Assembly (NCBI RefSeq): GCF_013256625.1
Contig: NZ_CP053908.1
Coordinates: 2,914,001 to 2,978,000, forward strand
DNA: 64,000 bases
Origin: Hymenobacter sp. BRD128
GTDB lineage: Bacteria > Bacteroidota > Bacteroidia > Cytophagales > Hymenobacteraceae
Reading direction: 5' to 3'
The position numbers and the translations under genes were made by a program. This document shows, one piece after another, positions 1-8,898 of the stretch. Every line of letters begins with the position of its first letter. Position 1 is the first letter of the stretch. Below the pieces are notes generated by a model. That model did no database searches. It saw nothing but the letters and a program-made list of their open reading frames with translations, and was not told where the DNA came from.

Positions 1-67
1 AGACGACGCCCGCGCCAAGAAAGCCTACGAGGTGCTAGCCCCTTACTTGCAGCAGCAGGGCCAGTAG
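1..67 (+). CDS. C-terminal end of an unidentified protein (partial)
   Basis: Reading from base 2, 21 sense codons run to a TAG at 65-67 and end in ...AYEVLAPYLQQQGQ. The gene begins before the window, so no family can be assigned. The tail is helical and glutamine-rich. A strong hairpin follows 21 bases downstream, which supports this being a real gene end. It converges on the acyl-CoA synthetase gene to the right. Only the frame and the stop are seen directly. Confidence 0.5.
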   Translation, partial: DDARAKKAYEVLAPYLQQQGQ

Positions 68-88
68 AAGAGCGCTTATTCACAACCC

Positions 89-123
89 AAAAGCCCCGCT
101 GGCAGCGCGCCAGCGGGGCTTTT
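89..123. terminator. Bidirectional intrinsic terminator
   Basis: A 15-bp perfect stem (89-103 with 109-123) encloses a 5-base loop. The stem begins AAAAGCCCCG and ends CGGGGCTTTT, so each strand has a short U tract. It lies between the partial plus-strand gene and the convergent minus-strand acyl-CoA synthetase and can serve both. Confidence 0.85.
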
Positions 124-145
124 GAGTTGTAGCGCGGTTGCGATA

Positions 146-187
146 AGTCCGTCGGCAGGATGGTCGGAACGCTTGCCTGTACGGACT
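146..187. repeat. Imperfect inverted repeat between convergent genes
   Basis: AGTCCGT at 146-152 pairs with ACGGACT at 181-187, and an inner CAGG pairs with CCTG. It sits between the terminator and the end of the acyl-CoA synthetase gene. It may be a second terminator or a fragment of a dispersed element; there is no clear U tract. Confidence 0.4.
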
Positions 188-200
188 CGCAAAGTTCGCG

Positions 201-1832
201 CTAGGCCTTCAGCTCATACCCCGCGAAGTCCTTGCGCAGCTGCGTTTTGAGCAGCTTGCCGGTGGCCGTGTGGGGCAGGCTCTCGACAAACTCCACGGCG
301 TCGGGGCGCCACCAGGGGGCTATTTTGCCGTCGAGGAAGGCTAGCAGCTCTTCACCACTGAGGTCGTGGCCGGGCTTGCGCACGGCTACCAGCAGGGGGC
401 GCTCGCTCCACTTGGGGTGGGGCACGCCGATGACGGCGGCCTCGGCCACGGCCGGGTGGGCCACGGCCAGGTTTTCGAGGTCGATGCTCGAAATCCACTC
501 GCCGCCCGACTTTATCACGTCCTTCGAGCGGTCGGTGATGTTCATGAAACCGTCGGGGTCGATGGTGGCTACGTCGCCAGTGCGGAACCAACCATCGGCC
601 GTGAGCTGGCCGGGGCTAGCCGAGTTGAAGTAGTCGCTCACCACGAACGGCCCGCGCACCAGCAGGTCGCCGAAGGCCACGCCATCGTGCGGCAGGGGCT
701 GGCCCTCGCCGTCCACGATTTCCATGTCGATGCCAAAAATGGCGCGGCCCTGCTTGATTTTCAAGAAGAACTGCGCCTCCTCGGGCAAGTCGAGCTGGCT
801 AGCCTTGAGCGTGCTCACGGTACCGAGCGGCGAGGTTTCGCTCATGCCCCAGGCGTGACGAATTTCGACCCCCAGCTCCTCATCGAAGGCGCGTAGCAGG
901 GCCGGCGGGCACGAGGCGCCGCCCACTATCATCTTGCGCAGCGTGGAGAACCGGCGCTGGCCTTCGCGCATGTAGGTCAGCAGCCCAAACCAGATGGTGG
1001 GCACGCCGGCCGAGAACGTAACCCCTTCGCTCTCAAACAACTCGTAGAGGCTGGCCGCGTCGAGCGCCGGGCCGGGCAGCACCAACTTGCAGCCATTAAG
1101 CGCCGCCAGGTAGGGCGAGCCCCAGGCATTGACGTGGAACATGGGCACGACCGGCAGAATCACGTCGCGCGCGCCGCAGTTGAAGCAGTCGGGCAGCGAG
1201 GCCACGTAGCTGTGCAGCAACGTGGAGCGGTGCGAATAAAGCACGCCCTTGGGCTCGTCGGTGGTGCCGGAGGTGTAGCAAAGTGAGGAAGCTGTGTTCT
1301 CATCGAAAACCGGCCACTCGAAGTCATCACGCTCGGCGGCCAGCAGGCTTTCGTAGCTGGCTAGCCCGGCCAGGGCCGACTCGGTGGGCAGGTGCTCCTG
1401 GCCCGTCATCAGGACCCATTTTTCGACCGTGGGGCAGTGCGGCGCCAGCTTCGTAACGAGCGGCAGAAAGGTGAGGTCGAAGAACAGCAGCCGGTCCTGG
1501 GCGTGGTTGATGATGTAAACCAGCTGCTCGAAAAACAGCCGCGGGTTGATGGTGTGGCACACCGCCCCAATGCCCGAAATGCCATAATACAGCTCAAAAT
1601 GCCGGTGCGTGTTCCAGGCCAGCGTGCCCACACGGTCGCCATTTTGGATGCCTAGCCGGGTGAAGGCGTTGGCGAGCCGCTTGGCCCGCTGGTGGGCGTC
1701 GGCGTAAGTATAGCGGTGCAGGGGGCCGCCCTCGGGCAGGCGCGACACGATTTCGGTGGTGCCGTGCCACTTGGCGGCGTGTTCAATCAACCCCGCGATG
1801 CGCAGGGGCTGTTGCATCATAAGTCCGAGCAT
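201..1832 (-). CDS. Long/medium-chain fatty acid-CoA ligase (AMP-binding)
   Basis: Acyl-CoA synthetase of the ANL superfamily, 543 residues. It should activate a fatty acid to acyl-AMP and then acyl-CoA for beta-oxidation or lipid synthesis. The P-loop YTSGTTDEPKG lies near residue 186, the WFRTGDVATIDPDG and DRSKDVIKSGGE motifs near 430-460, and the A10 lysine sits in TATGKLLK near the C terminus. The frame extends 51 codons further upstream, but the start MLGLMMQQPL matches how AlkK/FadD-type family members usually begin, and the extension would reach the divergent gene at 1984. It stands alone and ends toward the terminator at 89-123. Chain-length specificity cannot be read from the sequence. 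Confidence 0.93.
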   Translation of the reverse strand: MLGLMMQQPLRIAGLIEHAAKWHGTTEIVSRLPEGGPLHRYTYADAHQRAKRLANAFTRLGIQNGDRVGTLAWNTHRHFELYYGISGIGAVCHTINPRLFFEQLVYIINHAQDRLLFFDLTFLPLVTKLAPHCPTVEKWVLMTGQEHLPTESALAGLASYESLLAAERDDFEWPVFDENTASSLCYTSGTTDEPKGVLYSHRSTLLHSYVASLPDCFNCGARDVILPVVPMFHVNAWGSPYLAALNGCKLVLPGPALDAASLYELFESEGVTFSAGVPTIWFGLLTYMREGQRRFSTLRKMIVGGASCPPALLRAFDEELGVEIRHAWGMSETSPLGTVSTLKASQLDLPEEAQFFLKIKQGRAIFGIDMEIVDGEGQPLPHDGVAFGDLLVRGPFVVSDYFNSASPGQLTADGWFRTGDVATIDPDGFMNITDRSKDVIKSGGEWISSIDLENLAVAHPAVAEAAVIGVPHPKWSERPLLVAVRKPGHDLSGEELLAFLDGKIAPWWRPDAVEFVESLPHTATGKLLKTQLRKDFAGYELKA

Positions 1833-1983
1833 GGTTCGGGGCGGGTGGGAAGTGAGAAGCTGGCCGGAAGATAGTAGCGGCTGGCGCATCCAGACAGGGT
1901 GCAGGCTTCTTTTTCCTTTACCTGAACGCTTACGCCGCCTGGCTAGTTGTAGCGCTGGCCCAGCCACCAGCAATGCCGCATCC

Positions 1984-2424
1984 ATGAACCAGCCCTACGC
2001 TGCCTCCGGGCACCTTGAAATAAGCTACCAGGATGATTCCCAGGTATTAATTGGCCGTTGGCTCCGGCCCACTACCGAGGCCGAAGCCCAGCAGGACTAT
2101 GCCGACCTGCTAGCCGCCGCCCAGCATTTCAAGGCCCACTACTGGCTGTTCGACATTCGGCGGCGGGGCCGCAGTGCGCCGGCCACGCTCACGTGGCTGC
2201 TCACCGACTACTATGCCCAGGCCGTGCGCGAACTGGGGGCGCCGGTGCGCCTGGTGTACTTCATGGCTCCCGGCCTGCGCCAGGAGTTTCAGGCCGATGG
2301 CGTGGTACCCGAGCCCACCACCTATTTGGCCGACCTCCCCTTCCGCATGAACCAGTGCATCACCGAGGCCGAGGCGCTGGCCTGGCTAAAAAGCGAGCAG
2401 CTGAGCGCAGCGCGGGCTAGCTAA
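1984..2424 (+). CDS. Hypothetical protein, 146 aa
   Basis: The ATG at 1984 opens a compact alpha/beta-looking soluble protein (MNQPYAASGH...). The frame runs further upstream, but that part overlaps the divergent acyl-CoA synthetase and is probably not translated. There is no signal peptide or membrane segment. The segment YWLFDIRRRG followed by a strand-rich LVYFMAPG resembles small Bacteroidota proteins of a loosely STAS/SpoIIAA-like architecture, but I cannot name a family. Its stop is 6 bases from the end of the convergent GH3 gene. Confidence 0.7.
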   Translation: MNQPYAASGHLEISYQDDSQVLIGRWLRPTTEAEAQQDYADLLAAAQHFKAHYWLFDIRRRGRSAPATLTWLLTDYYAQAVRELGAPVRLVYFMAPGLRQEFQADGVVPEPTTYLADLPFRMNQCITEAEALAWLKSEQLSAARAS

Positions 2425-2429
2425 CCCTG

Positions 2430-5400
2430 CTACTTGATGGCCTCAATGGCTACCTGCTGAATCTGGGTGCGCACATTGAGCTGGCTCAATTTGTTATTCC
2501 GCCGCGAGGGGTTAAGCCGGTTGGTGAGCACCACTACCACCAGTTCCTTCTCCGGGTCAACCCAGAAATACGTGCCCGTGAAGCCCGAATGCCCGAAGCT
2601 GCCGGCCGAGGCGCCGGGCGCAGTGTTGCCGGCCGCCGGGCTAGCGGGCCGGTCGAAGGCCAGCGCCCGCCGGTTGCCGGCAAATTGCGGGCGCGTCCAG
2701 TCGGCCAGAATGTCTTTGCTGAACACCTGCTGACCGCCGTAGCGCCCGCCCCAGGCGTAGGTCTGGGCGAGCTGGGCCACGTCGTTGGCCGAGCCAAACA
2801 GGCCCGCGTGGCCCGAGATGCCCCCTAGCAGCGCCGCGCCCTCATCATCGACGTAGCCGCGCAGTAGCTGACGGCGAAACAGCGAGTCGTACTCGGTAGG
2901 CGCGAGGCGGCTGGCCGCCGCGTGGTGCAACGGCTGAAAGCGCAGCCCCGACCCTAGCGGCCGGTACACTTGCTTTGCCAGAAACTGTTCGAACGGCTGC
3001 CCGGTGCGGCGCTTCACTAGGTCAGGATAGAGATAAAACGACAGGTCGGAGTACACGTAGCCGGGCTTGGCGTTGAGCGGCGCGGCGCCGATGCGCTCGT
3101 AGATATAAGCCGGCAATTTCCGGCGGCCCCACAGCCCGCGCGCCACCGGCAGCGGGAAGCGCCGCGACGAGTCGGCCTGGAACCAGCGGCGGCGCAGCGT
3201 GCCATTGGCCTTCGCGAAGTTTTTCCAGAACGGAATCCAGGCGGGCAGGCCGGCCTGGTGGGTCAGCACGGCGCGCAGTTGAAGACTGGCCTTGTTCGTC
3301 TTGCGCAGCCACGGAAAAAACTGCCCTAGCGTGCTGTCGGGGCTGAATGTACCTTGCTCTTGCAGCTTGAGCAATGCGGGCGTCGCGGCCAGGACTTTGG
3401 TGAGGGAAGCCAGGTCGTAGAGGTCGGTGTTTTGCACAAGGCGCGCGGTCGAGGCCTGCCGGCTGGCTTGGGCTACGCCGGCTGGGCTAGCCCCGGCCGC
3501 GCTGCCCGGCTCACTCCCAAAATTGCCCGCCGGCGAGGCCACGCTGGCAGTCGGCTCCGCCTCCACGGGCGCGGCTTCGCTACCCGTTTTGGATTGGTAG
3601 CCGTAGCTTTTGCGCAGCACCACTACGCCGCGCCGGGCAATGACCACCTGCCCGCCCGGCGTGGCCCCGGCCGCCAGGGCCTGCGCCATGATGCTATCCA
3701 CGCGCGCTTCCAGGCGGGGACTCATGCCGGCGTCTTCGGGGTTAGCATAGGCTAGCCGCAGGCCAGGCCGGGTGCTGAGGCCAAAGCCGGCGGGCAGGTT
3801 ATTGGCCACCGAAACGGGCAACTTACCGCTAGCCCCGATGCCCCCAAAAATGAGCTGCGCGGCTAAATTCTGCGCATCGGTGCTTTCCTGATACGCCATG
3901 ACCACGGCGCTGGCCCGGTCGAAATCCCGCACCTTAGCCGCCGCGTAGGCCGAGCCAAAAATGCTGAGCACGACCCGCTGGCCGGGCTTGGTAAGCTCGC
4001 GCAGCAGCAGCTGGCTTTCGGGCGCGATGCCGAAGTTGGTGGCCGGCAGGCGGCCCAACCCTTGCAGCGCCACCAGCACTACATCGTAGCTAAAGAGCTT
4101 GGCGCGCATGTCGGAAAGCTCATCGAGCGTGGGCGCGGTGGGCAGGTGAAAGTGCCCTGCCTGGGCATCGTAGCTGGCCACAGCTCTCTGGAAATCAGTA
4201 GTATCGGCCGGGCTGCCGCCGAGCACAAGCGTTGCAATACGCATGGTATCAAGTCGCTGCAAAGGCAAGAACTTGCCCTGATTGCGCAGCAGCGTGATAC
4301 TGTGCTCGGTGAGGCGGTGACTGAGGTAGCGGGCGTGGGACGGGTTGAGGTCGGCGATGATATGCTGCTCGCGCACCGGGCTAGCCCGGCGCAGGCCGGC
4401 CCACTGCTTGAGGGCCAGCACGCGGCGGCAGCTTTCGTCGATGCGCGCCTGCGGGATGCGGCCGCTATCCACGGCCGCCAGCACGGTGGTGAGGGCCAGC
4501 GGCACGTTTTTACTAAACTCCAGCACGTCGTTGCCGGCCAGGATGGCGCGCACCTCGGCCTCGCCGGTGGGCGTCACTTTCATCACGCCCTGCATGTTCA
4601 TGGCATCGGTAAAAACCACCCCTTTAAAACCCAGCTGCTGGCGCAGCAAGCCCGTCACGGTAGGCTTCGACAGGGTGCTGGGCCCGCGCGCGGTGTCGAG
4701 GGCGGGCACGTCGAGGTGAGCCACCATCATGCCCCCGATACCGTTGGCAATCATGTTCTTAAAGGGCGGTAGTTCGAGCGAGTCGAGCCGGCCGCGGTCC
4801 ACGCGCACTAGCGGCAGGGCCAGGTGCGAGTCGGCATCGACGTCGCCGTGGCCGGGAAAGTGCTTGGCCACGGCCAGCACGCCCGCGTCCTGCATCCCAC
4901 GCATATACAACCGGCTAAGGCGCGAGACGGCCGCCGGGTTTTCGCCCCACGAGCGGAAGCCGATAACCGGGTTGGCGGGATTGTTATTGACATCGACCAC
5001 CGGCGCGAAATTGACTTGCATGCCGAGCCGCTTAAACTGGCTAGCCACCTCGCGGCCCATGTCGTAGATGAGGGCCGAGTCGGCGGCGGGCACCGCGCCC
5101 AGGCTCATCTGGTACGGAAAGCGCAGGATGCTGTCGAGGCGCATGCCGGCGCCCCATTCGCCATCCATCGCCACGAGCAGCGGCACCTGGCTTTCGCGCT
5201 GAAACCGGTTGAGCAGGCGCGCCTGGCGCACCGGCCCACCCTGAAAAAATATCAGTCCACCGATGCCGTAGTCCTTTATCAGGGTCGAAATCGAGTCTTG
5301 GTAGATAGCCGGCTTATTAGAATACGCGGCCACCATAAAGAGCTGCGCCACCCGCTGCCGGGGCGTGAGTGTGCGCATCAGGCTATCGACCCAGGGCGAG

Positions 5401-5594
5401 TGCAGGTAGCGCAAAAAGCCGGGCGTTTGGCCGCTGGCAACGGCCTTGCTGGCCCCGGCTTTGGGCGAAGCGGGCAGTGCCTTTTTAGCATGTGAATGGC
5501 TAGCGGCGCGGCGCTGGGCCGGGGACAGCAGCGGCAGAGCCAGCAGCAGTAAAAACAGGCAGTATTTTTTAGCAGACAAGCGAGGGAGCAGCAA
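2430..5594 (-). CDS. GH3 beta-N-acetylhexosaminidase fused to a serine beta-lactamase domain
   Basis: Secreted two-domain enzyme, about 1054 residues from the chosen start. The N-terminal half is a NagZ-like GH3 domain: KHFPGHGDVDADSH at about 244-257, the catalytic His/Asp motif of the family, and nucleophile region FTDAMNM at about 330. A GH3 C-terminal-like alpha/beta domain follows to about residue 600. The C-terminal 400 residues are a class C beta-lactamase/esterase fold with SLTK at 730-733, a YSD motif and a late HSG motif. The fusion is known in Bacteroidota and points to peptidoglycan or amino-sugar turnover. The start is uncertain: no ATG lies next to the signal peptide (SAKKYCLFLLLLALPLLSPAQ). 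I chose the TTG at 5594; the ATGs at 5681 and 5708 would overlap the upstream pseudogene. Confidence 0.9.
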   Translation of the reverse strand: MLLPRLSAKKYCLFLLLLALPLLSPAQRRAASHSHAKKALPASPKAGASKAVASGQTPGFLRYLHSPWVDSLMRTLTPRQRVAQLFMVAAYSNKPAIYQDSISTLIKDYGIGGLIFFQGGPVRQARLLNRFQRESQVPLLVAMDGEWGAGMRLDSILRFPYQMSLGAVPAADSALIYDMGREVASQFKRLGMQVNFAPVVDVNNNPANPVIGFRSWGENPAAVSRLSRLYMRGMQDAGVLAVAKHFPGHGDVDADSHLALPLVRVDRGRLDSLELPPFKNMIANGIGGMMVAHLDVPALDTARGPSTLSKPTVTGLLRQQLGFKGVVFTDAMNMQGVMKVTPTGEAEVRAILAGNDVLEFSKNVPLALTTVLAAVDSGRIPQARIDESCRRVLALKQWAGLRRASPVREQHIIADLNPSHARYLSHRLTEHSITLLRNQGKFLPLQRLDTMRIATLVLGGSPADTTDFQRAVASYDAQAGHFHLPTAPTLDELSDMRAKLFSYDVVLVALQGLGRLPATNFGIAPESQLLLRELTKPGQRVVLSIFGSAYAAAKVRDFDRASAVVMAYQESTDAQNLAAQLIFGGIGASGKLPVSVANNLPAGFGLSTRPGLRLAYANPEDAGMSPRLEARVDSIMAQALAAGATPGGQVVIARRGVVVLRKSYGYQSKTGSEAAPVEAEPTASVASPAGNFGSEPGSAAGASPAGVAQASRQASTARLVQNTDLYDLASLTKVLAATPALLKLQEQGTFSPDSTLGQFFPWLRKTNKASLQLRAVLTHQAGLPAWIPFWKNFAKANGTLRRRWFQADSSRRFPLPVARGLWGRRKLPAYIYERIGAAPLNAKPGYVYSDLSFYLYPDLVKRRTGQPFEQFLAKQVYRPLGSGLRFQPLHHAAASRLAPTEYDSLFRRQLLRGYVDDEGAALLGGISGHAGLFGSANDVAQLAQTYAWGGRYGGQQVFSKDILADWTRPQFAGNRRALAFDRPASPAAGNTAPGASAGSFGHSGFTGTYFWVDPEKELVVVVLTNRLNPSRRNNKLSQLNVRTQIQQVAIEAIK

Positions 5595-5646
5595 AATGGA
5601 GAACTGCAAAAGTCGGCGCGAATCCGGATTTTGGTGCGCCTGCCCA

Positions 5647-6155
5647 CTACGCCGGCAGCAGGTCGCGCAACAACTCTGCATCGAGCAGCCGGCCGCAGAA
5701 ACTGGCATCGAGGTAGCGGTCGTTTACGCACACGATTACGGCCCGAAAGCCCCGCGCGATACACTCGTGCAGCAGCTCGCCGCTAGCCCGCTGCCACAGC
5801 GGAAACTCGCCCCGCAGCCCGGCCCGCGCCAACTGCTGCTCGCGGTAGGCGCGCAGGTCTTTCAGGAAAATATCACCGTACACGGCCGTGGTCACGCCCT
5901 GCGCCCGCAGGCTGCCCAGGTTAGCCAGCAGCGCGGCATCATACTCCGCCATCGAGGGCATTTCGGCCAAGCGCAGCGGCGCGAACGGCAGGCCAATGTG
6001 GCCGGCCTGGGCTTCGAGTAGCGCCAGGCGCACGCGGTGCACCGACCCGCGCTCGTAGTGCGCGTTCACACTCGTGAGTAGGTGCGCTACGAGCGCGGGT
6101 CGCGCCGGGCGTGGCAGAGGGCTAGCGCCGAGTCTTTGCCGCCGCTCCGGCTCAT
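5647..6155 (-). pseudogene. Diphthine-ammonia ligase-like (PP-loop ATPase) gene, frameshifted and truncated
   Basis: From the ATG at 6155 the frame reads MSRSGGKDSALALCHARRDP, containing the SGGKDS PP-loop of the Dph6/ATP-PPase family, then hits a stop near 6090. The homologous continuation (ALVAHLLTSVNAHYER...VHRVR) is in another frame, so one base appears to be missing near 6097-6102. That frame continues through MAEYDAALLANLG and VYGDIFLKDLR to a TAG at 5647. The usual C-terminal CGENGEFHTF block is absent. With two lesions the gene is probably dead, though a single assembly error could explain the first. It lies just upstream of the GH3 gene. Confidence 0.75.
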
Positions 6156-6191
6156 TAGGGCTTGTTCGGGCGTGGGGTGTCCTATCACAAA

Positions 6192-6224
6192 AACGTCCTG
6201 CCGCGCCAGACGCAGCAGGACGTT
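6192..6224 (-). terminator. Intrinsic terminator of the coiled-coil membrane protein gene
   Basis: AACGTCCTGC at 6192-6201 pairs perfectly with GCAGGACGTT at 6215-6224. Read on the minus strand the stem is followed by a T-rich run, 20 bases after the stop codon of the gene at 6245-7198. Confidence 0.75.
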
Positions 6225-6244
6225 ATTATTTGAGATAAGCTGCT

Positions 6245-7198
6245 CTACTTCAGCGTAAACGTGGCCTTGCCCATGAGGGCACCGCCTTCGTACAGCTCCA
6301 CGGTGTGCTGGCCGATTTTGTAGTCGCCGCCCTTGGCGTACACGAAGTTGAGGGCCTGCTTGGTATTATCAAACACCACGTCCTGCTTCATAGTGTAGAA
6401 GGCTTCCTGACCATCGACGGTGAAGGTGCCGCCGCCCGTGCTCAGGTTGTAGAGCGCCGCGCCGTCGGGTTCCAGAATGCGCATGTAGATAGTTTTGGTG
6501 TCTTTGGGCGTCACGTCGTTGCGGCTCAGGTTGAAGGCCACTTTCACGCGGTCTACCTTCTTGGCCTTAAACTCCTCCTTGTCGTCGTCCTTCTCCTTGT
6601 CTTTTTTGTTGAGCACGCTCACGTGGATGTTATCAGCCTGAATCCGAGAGGCTACCGTTACTTTCTCGCTCAGGTCGCGGTTGGTTTTGGCAATGGTGCT
6701 AATGGTGTCGGTCAGCTTGTTCTGCTTTTCCTTAAGGGTCGTGGTTTCGGTGTAGAGGTTATCGTTCGACTTCTTGAGGTCGGCAATCTGGTCATCCTTT
6801 TTCTTAAGCTGGCTTTCCAGGTTGAGGGCGCGCTGCTTGAAGCGCTGCTGCTCGGCCAGCGAGAACGAGCCGGCCTTGAACGAGCGCAGCTTCAGCAAGT
6901 CGGCATTGATGCTGGCGATGCGCGCCTGGAGCGAGTCGTTGTTGAGGCCCAGCTTTTGCAAATCCTGGCTCTGGCGCTCGTAGCTGGCCTTCAGGTCTTC
7001 GTATTCCTTAATCTGGGTTTGCAGCTTGGTGTCTTTGGCCTGCACCTGAGTGGTCAGCTGCTCGTTTTCGGTCTTTTTCTGCGAATTCAAATAAAACAAG
7101 ACCCCGTTGATACCTAGCAGCACGAGGACGAGCGCCACCCAGAGGAGGACGCGGCTATTGTTCTGGCGGGGTTCGGGATATTCCTGTTGAGGCTCCAT
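6245..7198 (-). CDS. Membrane-anchored coiled-coil protein, 317 aa
   Basis: There is no named family that I recognise. A proline/glutamine-rich N terminus precedes one membrane segment (VLLWVALVLVLLGINGVLFYL, about residues 18-38). A long coiled coil runs to about residue 190, rich in Q, K, E and L. A charged KDKEKDDDKEEFKAKK linker leads to a C-terminal beta-rich domain (MRILEPDGAALYNLS, FTVDGQEAFYTMKQDVVF) that looks periplasmic. The layout fits a cell-envelope scaffold. It is transcribed alone and has its own terminator. Start and stop are unambiguous. Confidence 0.85.
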   Translation of the reverse strand: MEPQQEYPEPRQNNSRVLLWVALVLVLLGINGVLFYLNSQKKTENEQLTTQVQAKDTKLQTQIKEYEDLKASYERQSQDLQKLGLNNDSLQARIASINADLLKLRSFKAGSFSLAEQQRFKQRALNLESQLKKKDDQIADLKKSNDNLYTETTTLKEKQNKLTDTISTIAKTNRDLSEKVTVASRIQADNIHVSVLNKKDKEKDDDKEEFKAKKVDRVKVAFNLSRNDVTPKDTKTIYMRILEPDGAALYNLSTGGGTFTVDGQEAFYTMKQDVVFDNTKQALNFVYAKGGDYKIGQHTVELYEGGALMGKATFTLK

Positions 7199-7255
7199 AA
7201 AAGGGGTCTGGGGATAGAAGTGGCAGAAGAAAGGTGGGCTGGCGGGGCCGCTGCC

Positions 7256-7263
7256 TACCTTTG
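7256..7263 (+). promoter_or_regulatory. Candidate -7 box for the TPMT-like methyltransferase gene
   Basis: TACCTTTG matches the Bacteroidota sigma-ABfr -7 consensus TAnnTTTG and lies 60 bases before the chosen ATG. No clear TTG -33 element is seen at the right distance, so the call is tentative. Confidence 0.4.
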
Positions 7264-7323
7264 TGGCGGGTAAAAATAGGCGAAATTTCCAGTTGGCTCC
7301 GGCCTGCGTTATACTTGGCTCTC

Positions 7324-7935
7324 ATGCAAACGGTTTTCCCGGCCTTCGATGCGGCCTATTGGCGGGCGCGCTACGCTACCCCCGGCCGCGCCGGCTGGGA
7401 TGCCGGCCGCGCCACGCCGCCGCTGCGCGCCTACTTCGACCAGCTGGCCGTAGCTAGCCAGCCGCGCATCCTTATTCCGGGGGCTGGCCGGGCCTACGAA
7501 GCCGAGTATCTGCACCGGCGGGGCTTCCGCCACGTAGTAGTGGCCGACCTGGCGCCCGAGCCACTGGCCGCGCTGGCCGGCCGCGTGCCCGATTTTCCAG
7601 CGGAAAACCTCTGGCTAGCCGATTTTTTTGCGCTGGACCCGGCCGAAAAGTTTGATTTAATTATCGAGCAAACGTTTTTCTGCGCCATCGACCCTAGCCA
7701 GCGGCCGGCCTACGCCCGGCAGTGCGCGGCGCTGCTGCGGCCGGGCGGCAAGGTAGTAGGGCTGCTCTTCGATACTGAGTTTGCCGGGGCTAGCGAGCCG
7801 CCGTTTGGCGGCAGCCGCGCCGAGTATGCGGCCTATTTTGCGCCGTATTTTGAGTTTATCCACTTCGAGACGGCGTACAACTCGCTAACTGCCCGGGCAG
7901 GGCGCGAATTATTTATTTGCCTGCAAAAACTGTAA
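7324..7935 (+). CDS. SAM-dependent methyltransferase, thiopurine S-methyltransferase (TPMT) family
   Basis: 203 residues from the ATG at 7324 (MQTVFPAFDAAYW). The TPMT-type opening with a Trp-rich segment is followed by the SAM-binding motif ILIPGAGRAYEAEYL, an acidic strand end VVVADL, then FDLIIEQTFFCAI and LLRPGGKVVGLLF. Family members methylate small S, Se or halide nucleophiles in the cytoplasm; the substrate here is unknown. The frame is open further upstream (to 7234), but that region contains the candidate -7 box and lacks homology-like sequence. The next gene, kdsA, starts 101 bases downstream. Confidence 0.85.
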   Translation: MQTVFPAFDAAYWRARYATPGRAGWDAGRATPPLRAYFDQLAVASQPRILIPGAGRAYEAEYLHRRGFRHVVVADLAPEPLAALAGRVPDFPAENLWLADFFALDPAEKFDLIIEQTFFCAIDPSQRPAYARQCAALLRPGGKVVGLLFDTEFAGASEPPFGGSRAEYAAYFAPYFEFIHFETAYNSLTARAGRELFICLQKL

Positions 7936-8036
7936 TACTGTGAAAGATGTGGAAATGCATTGATTTCTAATGCTTTTCCTATCCGCTCATTTTTACATTC
8001 TTTTCTCTCCACATTTCGCACATTATTATAAATTCC

Positions 8037-8897
8037 ATGCTCACTTCCCTCGCCCAGGCCCTCCCCCACTTCCGCAATACCAACTCCGGTCAATTCTTTC
8101 TGATGGCTGGCCCCTGCGTTATCGAGGGCGAGGACATGGCCCTGCGCATTGCCGAGCGCGTGAAGCATATTACCGATAAGCTCCAGATTCCGTACATTTT
8201 TAAGGGTTCGTACCGCAAAGCCAATCGCTCGCGGCTCGATTCCTTCACGGGCATCGGCGACGAAACGGCGCTGCGCATTCTGCAAAAAGTGGGGCGCGAA
8301 ATCGGGGTGCCGACCGTGACGGATATTCACGAGTCGGACGAGGCAGCCCTGGCCGCCGAGTACGTGGATGTGCTGCAAATTCCGGCCTTCCTCTGCCGCC
8401 AGACCGAGCTGCTGGTAGCCGCCGCCAAAACCGGCAAGGTGGTGAATATCAAGAAGGGGCAGTTTCTGAATGGCGAAGCCATGCGCTGGGCGCTGGACAA
8501 GGTACAGGGCGCCGGCAACCCGCACGTCATCCTCACCGACCGGGGTAACTCGTTCGGCTACAGTGACTTGGTGGTGGACTTTCGCAACCTACCCACGATG
8601 CGCAGCTTCGGCGTGCCGGTGGTAATGGATGTGACGCACTCGTTGCAGCAGCCCAACCAGGCTAGCGGCGTTACGGGTGGCCAGCCCGCCCTCATCGAAA
8701 CCATCGCCAAGGCGGCCATTGCCGTGGGTGCCGATGGCCTGTTTATTGAAACGCATCCCACGCCCGCCACTGCCCTCTCCGATGGCGCTAATATGCTGCA
8801 ACTCGATAAATTAGAAGGCTTGTTGCAGCGCCTCACCCGCGTGCGCGAGGCCGTGCGCCCTAGCGGCGGCCTCGACCCGCAGGGGCTGGAGGCCTAG
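8037..8897 (+). CDS. kdsA: 3-deoxy-8-phosphooctulonate synthase (KdsA)
   Basis: KdsA condenses PEP with arabinose-5-phosphate to give KDO-8-phosphate, the precursor of the LPS core sugar KDO. It is 286 residues, the usual length. Visible motifs are MAGPCVIE, FKGSYRKANRSR, QIPAFLCRQTEL, DVTHSLQQPN, and IETHPTPATALSDG near the end. The Cys in AGPCVIE (Asn in the E. coli enzyme) together with the H, E and D in the later motifs places it in the metal-dependent class. The gene is alone on its strand here; the stop is one base from the end of the convergent coiled-coil gene. Confidence 0.96.
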   Translation: MLTSLAQALPHFRNTNSGQFFLMAGPCVIEGEDMALRIAERVKHITDKLQIPYIFKGSYRKANRSRLDSFTGIGDETALRILQKVGREIGVPTVTDIHESDEAALAAEYVDVLQIPAFLCRQTELLVAAAKTGKVVNIKKGQFLNGEAMRWALDKVQGAGNPHVILTDRGNSFGYSDLVVDFRNLPTMRSFGVPVVMDVTHSLQQPNQASGVTGGQPALIETIAKAAIAVGADGLFIETHPTPATALSDGANMLQLDKLEGLLQRLTRVREAVRPSGGLDPQGLEA

Positions 8898-8898
8898 A

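Noticed and set aside
366..896. 176-codon plus-strand open frame inside the acyl-CoA synthetase
   Set aside because: Antisense to a well-supported gene; composition follows the complementary codons and there is no family-like motif.
4062..4772. 236-codon plus-strand open frame inside the GH3 gene
   Set aside because: His/Gly/Arg-rich antisense shadow of the GH3 domain.
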